From Apteryx mantelli (lineage: Eukaryota; Chordata; Aves; Apterygiformes; Apterygidae), in contig NC_090020.1 in the NCBI RefSeq assembly GCF_036417845.1, positions 38,176,425-38,240,424 of the forward strand: a stretch of 64,000 nt of DNA, written 5' to 3'. The position numbers were made by a program, and so were the translations under genes. The notes below the pieces were generated by a model. That model had not been told where the DNA came from. It saw only the letters and a list, made by a program, of their open reading frames with translations, and ran no database searches. Below, piece by piece: positions 12,962 through 23,716 of this stretch; the first letter of the stretch is position 1; the number at the start of each line of letters is the position of its first letter.

Positions 12962-15579
12962 GGGTGGATGAAGAGCGAGTCGAGAGCTTATGGGGAAGGA
13001 TTAAAGGGCAGGCTAGCATGGGTGACAATGTTATGGGTGTTTACTACAGGCCATCTGATCAGGAAGAGGAAGTCGATGAGGCCTTCTACAGACAGCTGGA
13101 AGTAGCCTCACAATCCCAGGCCCTGGTTCTCATGGGGGACTTCAACCACCCCGATATCTGCTGGAGAGACAACACAGCTAGGCACAAACAGTCCCGGAGG
13201 TTCCTGCAGAGCATTGGTGACAACTTCTTGACACAGGTGGTGGAGGAGCCAACAAGGAGAGGTGTGCTGCTGGACCTCGTACTAACAAACAAAGAAGGAC
13301 TGGTGGAAGACGTGAAGGTCGGGGGCTGCCTTGGCTGCAGTGACCATGAGATGGTGGAGTTCAGGATCCTGCGGGGAGGCGGCAGGGCACTAAGTAGGAT
13401 CGCAACCCTGGACTTCAGGAGAGCAAACTTTGGCCTCTTCAGGGACCTACTTGGAGGAATCCCATGGGTTAGGGCCCTAGAAGGAAGGGGCGTTCAAGAG
13501 AGCTGGTTAATATTCAAACATCACTTCCTCCAGGCTCAAGAGCGGTGCATCCCTATGAGTAGGAAGTCAAGCAAAGGAGGCAGGAGACCTGCATGGATGA
13601 GCAAGGAGCTCCTGGCAAAACTCAACCAGAAGAAGGAAGCATACAGAAAGTGGAAAGGGGGACAGGCCACTTGGGAGGAATATAGGAACGTTGTCAGAGT
13701 ATGCAGGGATGCGACGAGGAAGGCTAAGGCCCATTTGGAATTAAATCTGGCTAGAGATGTCAAGGACAGCAAGAAGGGCTTCTTCAAATACATCAGCAGC
13801 AAGAGGAAGACTAGGGAAAATGTGGGCCCTTTGCTGAATGGGGTGGGTGCCCTGGTGACAAAGGATGCAGAGAAGGCGGAGTTACTGAATGCCTTCTTTG
13901 CTTCAGTCTTTACTGCTCAGGCCAGCCCTCAGGAACCCCAGATCCTGGAGGCAAGAGAGAAAGTCTGGAGAGAGGAAGACTTTCCCTTGGTGGAGGAGGA
14001 GTGGGTTAGAGATCATTTAAGCAAACTTGACACCCACAAATCCATGGGCCCTGATGGGATGCACCCACGAGTGCTGAGGGAGCTGGCGGATGTCATTGCT
14101 AAGCCACTCTCCATCATCTTTGAAAGGTCATGGAGAACAGGAGAGGTGCCCGAGGACTGGAAGAAAGCCAATGTCACCCCAGTCTTCAAAAAGGGCAAGA
14201 AGGAGGACCCAGGGAACTACAGGCCAGTCAGCCTCACCTCCATCCCTGGAAAGGTGATGGAGCAGCTCATCCTGGAGGCCATCTCCAAGCATGTGGAGGA
14301 CAAGAAGGTGATCAGGAGTAGTCAGCATGGCTTCACCAAGGGGAAATCATGCCTAACCAATCTGATAGCCTTCTATGATGGAATGACTGGCTGGGTAGAT
14401 GAGGGGAGAGCAGTGGATGTTGTCTACCTAGACTTCAGCAAGGCTTTTGACACTGTCTCCCATAACATCCTCACAGACAAGCTCAGGAAGTGTGGGCTAG
14501 ATGAGTGGACAGTGAGGTGGATTGAGAACTGGCTGAATGGCAGAGCTCAGAGAGTTGTGATCAGTGGCACAGAGTCTAGTTGGAGGCCTGTAGCTAGCGG
14601 TGTCCCCCAGGGGTCAGTCCTGGGTCCAGTCTTGTTCAACTTCTTCATCAATGACCTGGATGAAGGCACAGAGTGCACCCTCAGCAAGTTTGCTGACGAT
14701 ACAAAACTGGGAGGAGTGGCCGATACACCAGAGGGCTGTGCTGCCATTCAGAGGGACCTGGACAGGCTGGAGAGGTGGGCAGAGAGGAACCTCATGAAGT
14801 TCAACAAAGGCAAGTGCAGGGTCCTGCACCTAGGGAAGAATAACCCCATGCACCAGTACAGGTTGGGGGTTGACCTGCTGGAAAGCAGCTCTGCGGAGAA
14901 GGACCTGGGAGTGCTGGTGGACACCAAGTTAAGCATGAGCCAGCAGCAATGTGCCCTTGTGGCCAAGAAGGCCAATGGTATCCTGGGGTGCATCAGGAAG
15001 AGTGTTGCCAGCAGGTCGAGGGAGGTGATCCTCCCCCTCTACTCAGCCCTGGTGAGGCCACATCTGGAGTACTGCGTCCAGTTCTGGGCTCCCCAGTACA
15101 AGAGGGATGTGGCACTACTGGAGCAAGTGCAGCGAAGGGCCACAAAGATGATTAGGGGACTGGAGCATCTCTCTTATGAGGAAAGGCTGAGAGAGCTGGG
15201 CCTGTTTAGCCTGGAGAAGAGAAGGCTGAGAGGAGATCTTATCAACGTGTACAAGTATCTGAAGGGAGGGTGTCGAGAGGATGGGACCAGACTCTTTTCA
15301 GTGGTGCCGAGTGACAGGACGCGAGGCAATGGGCACAAACTGAAACACAGACGCTTCCATCTGAACATGAGGAAAAACTTTTTCACTGTGAGGGTGACAG
15401 AGCACTAGAACAGGTTGCCCAGAGAGGTGGTGGAGTCTCCTTCTCTGGAGATATTCAAAACCCGCCTGGATGCAATCCTGTGCAACGTGCTCTAGGTGAC
15501 CCTGCTTGAGCAGGGGGGTTGGACTAGATGATCTCCAGAGGTCCCTTCCAACCTCAGCAATTCTGTGATTCTGTGATTC
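12962..15579 (+). mobile_element. CR1 LINE, long copy with open RT frame
   Basis: This is a sense-strand CR1 of about 2.6 kb, truncated within the endonuclease part of ORF2 and otherwise complete to the 3' tail. The 3' UTR runs from 15409 and ends in tandem ATTCTGTG-type units (about 15560-15579), the hallmark CR1 terminus. No ORF1 and no 5' UTR are present, so the element is not autonomous. Its open frame and its near identity to the copy at 887-1810 indicate recent activity of this CR1 lineage in the host. The 5' junction sits in a short inverted repeat (arms 12951-12958 and 12963-12970). Confidence 0.96.
12964..15408 (+). CDS. CR1 ORF2 partial: endonuclease C-part plus reverse transcriptase
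   Basis: This is an uninterrupted frame of 814 codons. The first codon is GTG inside the homologous region, and no ATG marks a true start (first internal ATG at 13018), so the real N-terminus was lost by 5' truncation. Residues 1 to about 135 are the C-terminal half of an APE-type endonuclease, with MGDFNHPD at 57-64 and SDH at 126-128; the N-terminal catalytic part is missing. The reverse transcriptase follows. Its first catalytic Asp lies in [13 protein letters not shown] (Asp near residue 490), then [11 protein letters not shown], then the FADD box at residues 576-579. The C-terminal region matches the CR1 consensus to the stop at 15406-15408. All visible RT motifs look intact, but without a full endonuclease or ORF1 the product could not retrotranspose by itself. 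This is transposon coding sequence, not a host gene. Confidence 0.93.
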   Translation: MDEERVESLWGRIKGQASMGDNVMGVYYRPSDQEEEVDEAFYRQLEVASQSQALVLMGDFNHPDICWRDNTARHKQSRRFLQSIGDNFLTQVVEEPTRRGVLLDLVLTNKEGLVEDVKVGGCLGCSDHEMVEFRILRGGGRALSRIATLDFRRANFGLFRDLLGGIPWVRALEGRGVQESWLIFKHHFLQAQERCIPMSRKSSKGGRRPAWMSKELLAKLNQKKEAYRKWKGGQATWEEYRNVVRVCRDATRKAKAHLELNLARDVKDSKKGFFKYISSKRKTRENVGPLLNGVGALVTKDAEKAELLNAFFASVFTAQASPQEPQILEAREKVWREEDFPLVEEEWVRDHLSKLDTHKSMGPDGMHPRVLRELADVIAKPLSIIFERSWRTGEVPEDWKKANVTPVFKKGKKEDPGNYRPVSLTSIPGKVMEQLILEAISKHVEDKKVIRSSQHGFTKGKSCLTNLIAFYDGMTGWVDEGRAVDVVYLDFSKAFDTVSHNILTDKLRKCGLDEWTVRWIENWLNGRAQRVVISGTESSWRPVASGVPQGSVLGPVLFNFFINDLDEGTECTLSKFADDTKLGGVADTPEGCAAIQRDLDRLERWAERNLMKFNKGKCRVLHLGKNNPMHQYRLGVDLLESSSAEKDLGVLVDTKLSMSQQQCALVAKKANGILGCIRKSVASRSREVILPLYSALVRPHLEYCVQFWAPQYKRDVALLEQVQRRATKMIRGLEHLSYEERLRELGLFSLEKRRLRGDLINVYKYLKGGCREDGTRLFSVVPSDRTRGNGHKLKHRRFHLNMRKNFFTVRVTEH

Positions 15580-18500
15580 CATCATTTTAATCTAGTGGCC
15601 CACGAGTCCCCCGCTTACTGCATAACCCTATCGTCTGGCCTACTTCACAGTTTTCCCATTTGATATCCCTGGGATGGTTGCGAACCGGTTTCTCACAGGT
15701 TGTCTTCCATATTTTACCTTTATGGAGGCTATGTGGAAGTTGCAGTCTGTCAGCTGAAATTCTCTCTTGCTTCAACAGCAAGCTAAAACAGTGTTGAGGC
15801 TTTGGAAATATCTGAAGATTCCTTTTAGGCAAATGAAGAAAATCTTGAAATTGGACTTTCAAATTGATCTGACTTGTCACTACATTAAAAGCACTCATCA
15901 AAATCAGAATGAAAGTGACCTATTAACTAAAAAAAGGTATACAACAAGTTGATCTTGGAGATACTGTCGAAAATGCAACTTAGATACAAACCCAAGATGG
16001 TGAAAACTGGGTCCTTCTGAATTCATGTGATGACTCAATGCAAGTTACACTGTTCCTCATTCAAAGTGCAGTGGATCAAAAATAGCTTTTGTCATATAGT
16101 CAGCTAAGAAGCTGAAGCGTTTTGAGTCCAAACTAAGTACCCAGAGCATACATTTACAATATGGGCACTTGTTTAGCAAAAGGATCTGTCTGACCTAATC
16201 CAGGGCAAATAACAAAAATATCTTGCTACAATGGGACAAAGAATTTCCTATTGCAGTTGGAATAGGAAAGTGGAATTCATGAAAAAAGACCAAATAAAGA
16301 GGTTGAATTAATGAGTTCCTGAAGAATAAATGGTAGAATTAGGGAGTCAGCCAAAATGCTGTCTAGGGAGTTATTAATTTATGTAGAGACTATGGATTCA
16401 TCCAAACTCATCAGTGATATACAGCAAGATAAAGCATTCTTTAAGTTTTTGTATTAGTTCTTATTTCAGAAGGAATACTGAGGAATTGTTTATTTTCGTT
16501 GTACATCATCTACAGTGTGGGTGGTATGCTTGTTCAAAGTTAGATTGGGCCTATTTGGTCAGTGCTGGGAAGCCATACTGAACCCAGGAAAGCGGTTTGG
16601 GAGTGCTTAATCTCTTGCAGAATATCTTCCTCTCATCTGCTAGTACTCCTTTAAAAGGTGCTCTTTATCCCCTGTTTTGTGCTGGATCTTAAACTTATGA
16701 ATACAGAGGATAAGAGGATGGGGGAGGATGAACAAAGCAATTCCTGCATTTCTCAAGGGCAGGTACTGTGGGTATGTCACAGCAGAGCTGTTTAGTCTCC
16801 TGCTGTGCCTGTGCAGCAACTCCAGTTCTCCTTACACAGCACTGCCATGTGCAAGAGAGAAATACTCAGTATTTTAACTGGACCACAAACTTCATGCATC
16901 TCTCCCATCTTGTTTCATGTCCGTTTAACCAGTTTTCATCTAACCCTCAAAGAGAAGGCTGCAAAAGAGCAAATTTCCTATATAGAAAATAGTGTACCCT
17001 TAAAACAAGCTAGGAGTGGAAATATATGAAAGGAAGTTAAGATATATATCACAGTGCAAATAAGAAAAATTACTGATACAGAAGCATGTGTATTTTTCAG
17101 TAACTTTTGCTTGCACAAGAGACTACAGTTTTCACACCAATTATTTCCTTCTTCCATTTTAAGCATATAATTGTTTTTTTGCTTTGACTTTTTTGAACAC
17201 TTTTTGTTTGCTCTTTGCTTCATTGACCACTTCATTTTTTTTATTCAGTTTTCTTTTACTAATTTCTTCATTCTCCTTGATCTATGCAGTTTCTAGTCTT
17301 TATTTTCTTTTGCATCCATTTGGTGATGAGTCAATGTCGTAGCTGAAGCAAAAGGAAACAGGCTATCCCAAGCATGATGCAGTACTGTTATGGAGGTTAT
17401 TAGAGAGAAAATCAAGGTATTTATAATTCAACAGTTTTAATACTATTTTCCTGAATGTTGAATAGAAAGTAATGAAATGCTGCCTTTAAAAGGTACAGTG
17501 GTGAATGAATTACTATAAGTAGTTCATTACAGCGAGGTAAATAAATCAGCCCAGTTGCAGGTTTAAGATGGAAAAAGCTGTTCATCTTTGGGATAGATAA
17601 TCAGTACGTGACAGAAAAATGAATGGTTTAAATAAATCTGATAGATTTTTCTGACTGTTAAATGTGTGCTGCCTTTTAGGGCTTTTCCATAAATAGTTTT
17701 CTTCTGGAAAGACTAGAAATATTTTTGTTTTTATTTGTGGGTTGTTTTCTGCTCAAAAAAGATGCATGTTTCTCTAGTTTATTGCAGCAGAATGGCATGT
17801 TACTTTGTTTGCATTAGATAATATCCCTTCGAAGTCTGATGTTGTGATCCCTCACCTTACTTCATTAGGAAGGATGAAAAGAAATCAGTGTAGTACTACT
17901 TGTGTATGTTCGGGTTTTTTCAGTCATGGTAAAAAGGGGTAATTGTATCCCTTTCTGTATCTGTCTGCCTTGCAAGTAGAGATAGTGAATTGTCCTGGAG
18001 AGAACTTTCCTCTTAGTGGCTGGCATGAGCAAAGTGTGTTTTCTGGGGGTGACTGTTTCCAGATACTGGTGCCTCTTATAGGAAGAGCAAACTTTCAGTA
18101 ATGTTCTCTTAAACAAGGGCTGAATGTGCATATCTGCAATCTAGCCATAGCTTTGTCTTGGCTCTTTTTTTCCATGGAAGTACTCAATGCTGTACATCTG
18201 GGTATGCTGAAGTTGGTACACAAGATCCTTTCTTAGCAGGATTTAAACTTGGCTGTGGAGCGGATACAGAGCCAGTTTTGATTTTGGCTAGCAGAACTCA
18301 TAGAAAATCCAAGCCAGTAATAATATCTGCCTCAAAGTGAGGGAAGGGGGGAAGGTACTTTATCCATACAGCACCTAACACTGTTCCCTAATGAGGTCTT
18401 TAAACTATGCTTTTTCTCTGCTGTAATCTGTTGTAGTCCACTGTTCACAGAGCACAGAAAACTACCACCAGATCTGGCATTAACACACCTTCATGTTTGC

Positions 18501-19599
18501 AGTCACAGTGGAAATACCAAAGAATCAAGACATGAAAACCAGACTTCACAAAGTAGTAGAAAACAGTAAGGAGAGCGATTCTACACTGGCAGCAGAATGG
18601 AGTAGATGACCTAATCTTCCCTCCCCCCCACCTCCATCATTTCTTCTCTATTTTTTGAATGGGATGGAGCTACTTTCTCACTACCAAAAATGGTCCTCTA
18701 GAAGAAGGCTGAGTCATATGAACAAACTAATGTGCAGAAACTTGTACTGAGTCTTACCATTGCTCAGACTAAATGAAGGACTGCAATTTCCAGAGCTGTC
18801 ATCTTGATCCTTTACAAGCACAAGTAAAACTAGGTGATACCATAAGTTAACAGCATGCAACTGTGTGGTAATATGCAGAATGAATATTTTGTAGCTTACA
18901 CTTAATTTAATATTCCCTGCTATAGAAATAGTTTTTATGTTTTGAAATTGTTAAATGCGTAGGTCATAGCCCAGCAGTAATACATGATTGTACCCATCAG
19001 TGGTCACAGGCCAGTTGTGGAGTGCACCATTGGCACAGAAATGAAGGTGCTTAGCATCATCCTAAGTCAGACCATAATGCAGTGTTACCCTATTGCCCTC
19101 ACTCCCAGCTGCTCACAAAAGCTGTCTCTCACATTTTGGCTCTTCATATTTCTTCAAAATTGTAGCTGACTGAGCCTCAAGAAAAATGTATTCTGTGATT
19201 CTGGAGGACAGAAACAACAATGTTATACAGGGCTATCTCTCTAAAACAGAAGACAAGTCAAACTATCAGGGTTTTTAACACCCGGTAGACATAAGAGATT
19301 AAAAATTTATGAATGTTTATTTTAATGTAACAAGTAACTTGTTGCTATTAGAAATTACTTCTCAGAAAGAACCCCCACACACACACACACACACAACTGT
19401 TTTGAGTAAAACTGAAGGTTTGGGATTCTCCTCTGTGTATACATATTTCTCTACTTAAGTTTATATATTCAGGACAGTTATTCATAGTTCCTGAATTCAG
19501 TTACTGGAGACAGAATGCACTAATGAAATTTCATCTGAACTGGCTGTGCACTCACTATCTTGGATGATTTTGGGGTCAGTAAGACAGAAGTGATAAATG
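15580..19599. other. intergenic DNA, nothing recognised
   Basis: AT-rich sequence with no supported gene. It includes an (AC)n run of about 10 units near 19376-19397. Short open frames on both strands show no family resemblance. Confidence 0.5.
19376..19397. repeat. (AC)n microsatellite
   Basis: A perfect AC dinucleotide run of about 10-11 units, directly after a short C run. Confidence 0.9.
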
Positions 19600-19740
19600 A
19601 GTTACAATGATTCAAAACCAATAAATTCTGAGGTCCAGATGGGTTTTATCCAAGGTTGTTAAAAGATACTAAGAAGGAATAATGTAGACTGGTGGCAGTA
19701 ATCCTGGAAAATAAGATTACTGTGAAGAGGTTTTGGAAGC
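19600..19740 (+). mobile_element. ancient CR1/L3-like scrap
   Basis: The segment around 'gaggtccagatgggttttatccaagg...ttaaaag' follows the CR1/L3 RT coding block that reads roughly GPDG(I/F)HPRVLKEL. The long CR1 in this window has the equivalent block near 14047-14085. The frame is broken and identity is low, so this is a very old insertion. Boundaries are approximate. Confidence 0.4.
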
Positions 19741-21078
19741 TACAGGAGGAGTAAGACTGACATACAAAAATGTAGTAAACAAAATAGTACAAAGTTACTT
19801 AAAATGCATGCAAAATAAAGCAAAAATGCAAGCAGTTTGCACCGGATATAAAAACACCTACTAAAACCACAGTTGGGTAATAAATAAACCCTTCCCAAAG
19901 ATTAGACTTAGGTAAGGGGGTATCCAATGGCAGATTTCCCACTTTGAAAAGGAGACTCCCTCCTCACCCTTACCCCCAGTTTTAGCCAAGTTCATCAACA
20001 AGCACTTCCAGAATGGTCAGTTAAACCTTGTTGCTGAGTCTGAAAGCAAGCTAACTGGGACCTTTCAGGATATTTCAATGAAAACACATTAATAGAAAGA
20101 AAGAAAAGGACCTTTGCATTGCTGTTTGAATTTCTCTCTCAGTTGTACTGGTTTTCTAGGAAAGAGCATTTTTAACAGTTCTAGGAGATTGTATGTATTC
20201 CATTTAGATGAAGGATAGGAAAATCATAGGCAAAGTAAAAATACAGGGATATTATTTGTAAAATTGCAAAAGAAAATGGCAGAGATTCAGGAGTAGCTGT
20301 AATGTCTGAAATTAAATTAATTTTTCAAAAATGTATTAAATCTCAACATAATAAAAGAATGGAACTATCAATCTTTTTAGTATAGACAAAATGTGAGGAG
20401 AACATGTGGAAAGTGGATGATGCATCAATTTAAAAAATGCAGTCTGAGCATGAGTAGATTTGTATTCCCCCACTAGAAGTCCGAAAAAAAGTTATTCTTT
20501 CTCATAGTTAGAACATGATTCTGAATCCATCTAGCAGTTGATCAAGAGCATCCCTCTGGTTCTTAGGAAAGTTTTGACAGGCTAAAAGGACCTTGCCTTC
20601 CCCGGCAAACAAAATTTATTTCCTATGAAATATCCCAGGTCATTGTTAGTAGGTGATTGACAGGTAAATAGAAAAAAGTGATTAGCATATCTTACTATAA
20701 AAATGAACATCATCTCCTACTACAGAACTAATCAAAGGCAAAGTCACTATCACCAAGTTAACCTTAAATTTGCATATAACAAATTCGGAGCTATGTCAGC
20801 TCTAAGAATTTTTACCAAGAGGATCAGTAGATTGCTTTGAAGACACTCAAATGGGAACAAAGTCTCTCCTTTGCAAACTTTAGAAAGTAGAGACTGTTGG
20901 TGAATAAAACCCCAAAGGTATAAAAATATGCAGAGTGCTATTGAAATTGTCTATGTAATATTTAAAGATGCATAGAAAAATTAAAAAATAAGCTTTTAAA
21001 TAAGATTTTAAAATATTTACTACAGAAATAATAGTAAAATTTTAATAAAAATAGCTGAAACTTCTTTATGTAATACCT

Positions 21079-21278
21079 ATAGAATCATAGGACTGTTCAG
21101 GTTGGGAGGAACCTCAGGAGGTCTGTAGTCCAACCTTGTCCTCAAAGCAGGGTCAGCCATTAGGTCAGATTAGGCTGCTCAGAGCTTTATCCAGTTGGGT
21201 CTGGAAACATTGAAGGAGGGGCCTGGGCAACCACTCTGGCCCACCTGTTCCGCTGCTTGACTGCCCCCTCCCCCCCCA
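21079..21278 (-). mobile_element. CR1 3' end, reverse orientation
   Basis: Starting at 'agaatcatagga', the sequence is the reverse complement of a CR1 3' UTR and the end of ORF2. It carries the typical 'gttgggaggaacctcaggaggtc' and 'agtccaacc' blocks, then the 'gctcagagc' and 'gggcctgggcaacc' blocks. It is diverged and ends in a C-rich run near 21270-21278. It is a common bird-type CR1 tail, older than the two young copies. Confidence 0.88.
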
Positions 21279-21377
21279 ACGGTTTCCCTTATACCCATGT
21301 TAGAGGTCAAAGCACTGTTGTGCTAATAAACTGAACAGAGAACTTCTGGCCTGGAGAGCTCTCATGGCCTGTTAATA

Positions 21378-21610
21378 GCAATGAGAAGAAGAAGATTCTT
21401 AAATCAAGTATAAGCCTTCAAGGGAAGATAACAGTAGGGAACTGAACCTTTTCAAAGGATATGGTGTGAGCCAGGAAGATGTTTCTGCCTGTGTTTTGCA
21501 GAGAATTCAAATATTTAAGAAAGCAGATTGCTATGGGTCTCCTTAGCTCTGAATGACTTCTGAACAGAACAGTTCATTGGAAGCAATCCCTGCCCACCTC
21601 TCTGTTTCAG
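21378..21610. repeat. unidentified dispersed repeat, copy 1
   Basis: The core 21415-21563 (149 bp) matches 54901-55049 in direct orientation with no gap and 4 mismatches by eye. On both sides the match weakens sharply to a loose gapped similarity (about 21378-21414 and 21564-21610). The copy lies directly after a reverse CR1 tail. I do not recognise the family. It has no coding frame. It could be part of an LTR, a SINE or DNA-transposon fragment, or a segmental copy. Confidence 0.85.
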
Positions 21611-22480
21611 CTTATGCCTACCATCTCTTGTTCTGCTACCATGAAGGCCTTTTTCTTTAAGAGGTTGATACTGAGTTTTGTCTTTCCATTTGCAGTCAGG
21701 ATTTTCAGTATTACTCTCTGGATTAATACAAAGAAATCTTCTACCCAGATGCAGCTCTTCAGCTTGTTACTCATAAGGCTAAAAGTTTGGACTGGTTTGG
21801 GTTGACCCAGCTTACAGATATTTCAGCTTATGTATTGATCACTTATCGAGAATCTTAACCAATGGTTTGTTCTTCAGTTTTATTTTGATTATGACGATAA
21901 AAGTGACTTGAAAGAGCTGCCTGTACTTTTTCAAATGCTTGATCATTACTCTGTCAGAACACCTCTTACTGCCCTGTATCTCTACTTCTTTTTCTGTGCA
22001 TGATGAACAGCATCTTAGACATAGGAAGGCAACTGAAAACACAGCTATTAATTTTAGCAATCTGAGAATTGGATATAGAGTAGGGAATTGTGATTCCAAA
22101 ATACTAAATTTAAAATTCTAATTAGTAATAATAATTCTGTATAATAAAAATTTCAGTGAGCCTGTGTCTGAGACAGGACATGATGACAGTAGAAGAAAAT
22201 GGCCACAGTATTTAAAACAGGACTTCTGGGTAGCATTGATTCTCTGCCTTTAATATCTGGATCTGGCATCTGATTTGCATCTTGGAGACCTAAAATTAAG
22301 GTTGATTAAATAACCTATGGGATGTTACTAGAAACATGACGAAATCTACCAAGAAGTATAGTCGACCATATTCACAGCTGTTAACATTGCTTCCTTGAAT
22401 TACATGAGCTGAGAGACTTCCTGCAAGTCCACTCAAAGCCAAATCATTAATAGATAAATCTTGCTTTATCAGCTTTCCAA

Positions 22481-22502
22481 TTTTTTTTTTTTTTTTTTTT
22501 TT
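22481..22502. repeat. poly-T run
   Basis: 22 consecutive T. It could be the reverse-strand tail of an old retroelement, but nothing recognisable flanks it. Confidence 0.85.
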
Positions 22503-23619
22503 AAATCATGATTGCATCAAAAAGAATGGGCTTACTTTTGGGTTTGTAGGCCAGGAATACTATTCTGTAAGCCCTCACCTAGACATGGCTGGATGGCTTT
22601 TGTAGGTTATTTTCATCAGTAGGTTCTGCTTATTTGTATGATTGGGCCTTCATAAAATATTCTTCTCGTGTACTTTGAATATATTTTCTTTATGTTAGGG
22701 GAAGACTTTAACACGGTAAAGACATGTAAAGTTAGGAAAAAAAACAAACTCACTATTGTGACTAATCCCTGAAAATTGTGTAGCGAGTGTTTTGGACAAA
22801 CAGTGCCTTAGGTGGGATGAATTGCTTTCTGAAGGTGCCCATCTCGTTCCTTTAACTGCAGAGGTATGTATGGGGCCTCTAACTTGATGAGACTAATCAT
22901 CTAGCTTTTGGACAGTTGGAATAAGTGAGGAGAATCCCACCTAAATTCTGTAAAATGCTATATGTTTACATCCTAATGAAAATCCCATACGTTTTTATGG
23001 AAGCAAATTCATCTTGGTTTCACATGTTATTCTTCTGAAAACCGTTGTTGCCAGGAATGAATTATTTACCTGTTCCCTAATGCAGTTTAAATGTAAAAGT
23101 CTTTACCCAGAAAAAATATGATTTTTACCTAAGGGAAAAACTGAGAAAAAGATGGGATACATGATGTGTGTTCCTATCTTGTTAGCTAAGATTAAACTGT
23201 TTTGAAATAGGTAATAATTAGATTTGCAATGGTTAAAAAAATAATAATTTTTGTACCTAGTTTATGTTGCTATGTTGCCAATGACATAGAGAATGATAAT
23301 ATTAGGGTAAGGGGATGAGGAAGTTTGGATTTGGGTGTCATTACATCAACAAATGAAAAAGGCTTTAAACTACTTTTCCTTGACTCAGTGTAGCTTAAAT
23401 AATTCCACTAATGTTAATGAGAAATAAGCCCATGCAATGACACATGAGCCAATTTCTGCTCTCAGTTTTTCCAAGGCTAAAACTAGTGTAACTCTAGTAT
23501 TAAAGACAGGGTTTTTTGTTTTCTAGATAAAACAGTTTATAGCTCATCCACACTGTCTTATTCCAGTTAATATGAATTCAATGTGTATTGACTTCTGTCA
23601 GTGCATTTTATGTATGTAT

Positions 23620-23716
23620 CCCCCCCTCCCCCCCCCCAGCAGTATGGATACTGCTGGCAAGTTTAACCAAAAAACAAAAAACAAAAAACAAACAAAAAAA
23701 CAGAGAGAGAGAGAGA
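23620..23716. repeat. compound low-complexity tract (C-rich, CA6-type, GA)
   Basis: A C-rich run at 23620-23638 is followed, after about 28 bp, by A-runs separated by single C bases (about 23667-23700) and then a (GA)n run of about 7 units. This is typical unstable low-complexity DNA. Confidence 0.85.

Noticed and set aside
14013..15585. Minus-strand open frames inside the CR1 elements (also at 875-1801)
   Set aside because: They are shadows of the CR1 coding strand and repeat identically in both CR1 copies.
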